Shown: one piece after another, positions 26,109 through 26,911 of the stretch | Layout: every line of letters begins with the position of its first letter | Position numbering within the stretch: the stretch's first letter is position 1 | The notes under the pieces: generated by a model | Seen by the model: the letters and a program-made list of their open reading frames with translations, nothing else | What the model was told of the DNA's origin: nothing | Database searches by the model: none | NCBI GenBank assembly: GCA_009927065.1 | Contig: RFNU01000135.1 | Span: forward strand, 1 to 26,911 | DNA length: 26,911 bases | Reading direction: 5' to 3' | From: a bacterium | GTDB lineage: Bacteria; Pseudomonadota; Gammaproteobacteria; Berkiellales; Berkiellaceae | Program-made: the position numbers and the translations under genes

Positions 26109-26455
26109 AAAGATTTTTGTCGTTTAGGATATTTTATTTTTGTCCGGGGAATTTTATACAAAGAAAATAGTATGTTGAGATATTTAGGTAAATCTAAAAA
26201 TATTACGCCCAATAATAAGAGTAATTCAGTGAAATATGTTGGCTCTTTAAAGTAACAATCATTCAGTTGAGTAATAAAAAAACCAATAAACATCAAATTC
26301 ACAATTCTATCGCGAGGATGAAGAGTTAATAAAGATTTACAATGCCGGCATTTAATAGAAGTCTGTTTCAGTAAAAGTTTTCTTGCAGACCAAGGCACAG
26401 TATGGGCGCAATCAGGGCATTGACGCTGAAATATATTAAAACTTGACCAATTCAT
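26105..26455 (-). CDS. small zinc-ribbon membrane protein upstream of hrpA
   Basis: The 116-residue product has an N-terminal zinc ribbon, CPDC (13-16) and CRHC (36-39), followed by two hydrophobic helices (about 51-65 and 76-97) and a very basic tail (KIPRTKIKYPKRQ). The overall layout, a cytoplasmic zinc ribbon plus two helices, is seen in uncharacterised gammaproteobacterial inner-membrane proteins. The function is unknown. Its stop overlaps the hrpA start by four bases, so the two are expressed together. The ATG at 26455 lacks a clear ribosome binding site. Confidence 0.8.
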   Translation of the reverse strand: MNWSSFNIFQRQCPDCAHTVPWSARKLLLKQTSIKCRHCKSLLTLHPRDRIVNLMFIGFFITQLNDCYFKEPTYFTELLLLLGVIFLDLPKYLNILFSLYKIPRTKIKYPKRQKSL

Positions 26456-26911
26456 AAGTTTTTACAAGAAAGACACTTTTTCTTTAGCAAAAGTTATTCT
26501 TGAGATCTCCTTTTATTTATCTGCACACTAAAAAAGGCCATTACTCGAATAAAATTCGATTACTGAATGCAGCAAGTCATTATTACAATAATCTTATATC
26601 CTTGCAAGTATTATATAACCGATTATTTGTCGAGTCTAAAGCCAGTCATTGATCGCGATCTTTATCCTGAACAAAAAGCTTGCGCAATCCTTTTCATTGA
26701 CGAGAAGGTCAAGCACGCCCTGATCTTTGTTTAAGCTTTTGTTCTCGATCGTTTTTTTTAGATGTTGTTAGTGTATCATACCCTGATCGTGGCCAAGAGT
26801 GCTGATCATCGTTATGCAATGAATCTGTTTACGATCTTACCCGACATCTGCTCAAAAGAATATCTTGTTGTCAGCCAAAGGGGTTTTGGTTCCACCAAAG
26901 CCTCAGGTCGC
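26456..26911. other. terminal intergenic region, no confident gene
   Basis: Two short plus-strand frames are open. One runs 26567-26734 (55 residues, ATG, no ribosome binding site). The other runs from ATG at 26762 to the window edge (50 residues, no ribosome binding site). On the minus strand a frame enters from the right edge and stops at 26812. None is recognised and they compete with each other, so none is called as a gene. TCGAAT/ATTCGA (26545-26559) forms a small palindrome, and a larger structure lies at 26669-26759. Confidence 0.4.
26669..26759 (+). ncRNA. candidate structured RNA or terminator: nested hairpin followed by T8
   Basis: GAACAAAAAGCTT (26669-26681) pairs with AAGCTTTTGTTC (26733-26744), giving 12 pairs with one bulged A. 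The enclosed 51 bases contain a second stem, TTGAC/GTCAA around a six-base loop. Eight T residues (26752-26759) follow. The form suggests the end of a plus-strand transcript, perhaps a small RNA. No clear promoter was found and no family is recognised. Confidence 0.3.

Noticed and set aside
26762..26911. Open frame running off the right edge
   Set aside because: Fifty codons without a ribosome binding site, in conflict with an equally open minus-strand frame; too little sequence to call.

Overview
The window is AT-rich chromosomal DNA from a gammaproteobacterium, most likely a host-associated member of the Legionellales/Coxiella-like group. This is inferred, not proven. The order trxB ... ftsK - lolA - serS on one strand is the classical gammaproteobacterial cluster, and uvrB lying next to a class I aspartate aminotransferase is also typical. 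A GxSxG alpha/beta-hydrolase, several orphan small genes and gene remnants point to an accessory, possibly intracellular, lifestyle.

Layout. 1-270: start of a membrane protein cut by the window edge (minus). 716-3603: a YbbA/YbbP-type ABC ATPase and ten-helix permease joined by an ATGA overlap (plus), followed by a hairpin. 3681-6179: pepN (minus). 6180-6750: an accessory scar holding a degraded second DUF4143-type ATPase, an unidentified C-terminal ORF fragment and two perfect inverted repeats. 6750-8120: an intact DUF4143-type AAA ATPase (minus). 8121-8610: mostly non-coding, with one doubtful ORF.

8611-14698: serS, a lolA-like gene, an oppositely oriented lipase-like gene, and a short ftsK without its DNA-reading gamma domain. 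14750-16610: a glycine-zipper lipoprotein and, divergently, a two-domain ChrA-type transporter. 16628-17186: two overlapping orphan small genes (minus). 17315-20277: trxB-uvrB, coupled by ATGA (minus). 20278-21286: a long intergenic stretch, a 90-residue protein that looks STI1-like, and a good terminator. 21320-22498: aspartate aminotransferase. 22479-26455: hrpA preceded by an overlapping zinc-ribbon membrane protein gene (minus). 26456-26911: no convincing gene, but a strong nested hairpin followed by T8.

Most genes are housekeeping: peptide degradation, tRNA charging, lipoprotein trafficking, DNA segregation, excision repair, disulfide reduction, transamination and ribosome/RNA surveillance. 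The unusual signals are the gamma-less FtsK abutting the lipase-like gene, the palindrome-rich ATPase scar at 6.2-6.7 kb, the STI1-like small protein and the orphan small-gene pair. Several starts were moved from the longest ORF because the ribosome binding site or family alignment favours an internal ATG (serS, lolA-like, lipoprotein, chrA, uvrB, aspartate aminotransferase). No tRNA, rRNA, CRISPR array or intact insertion sequence was found.
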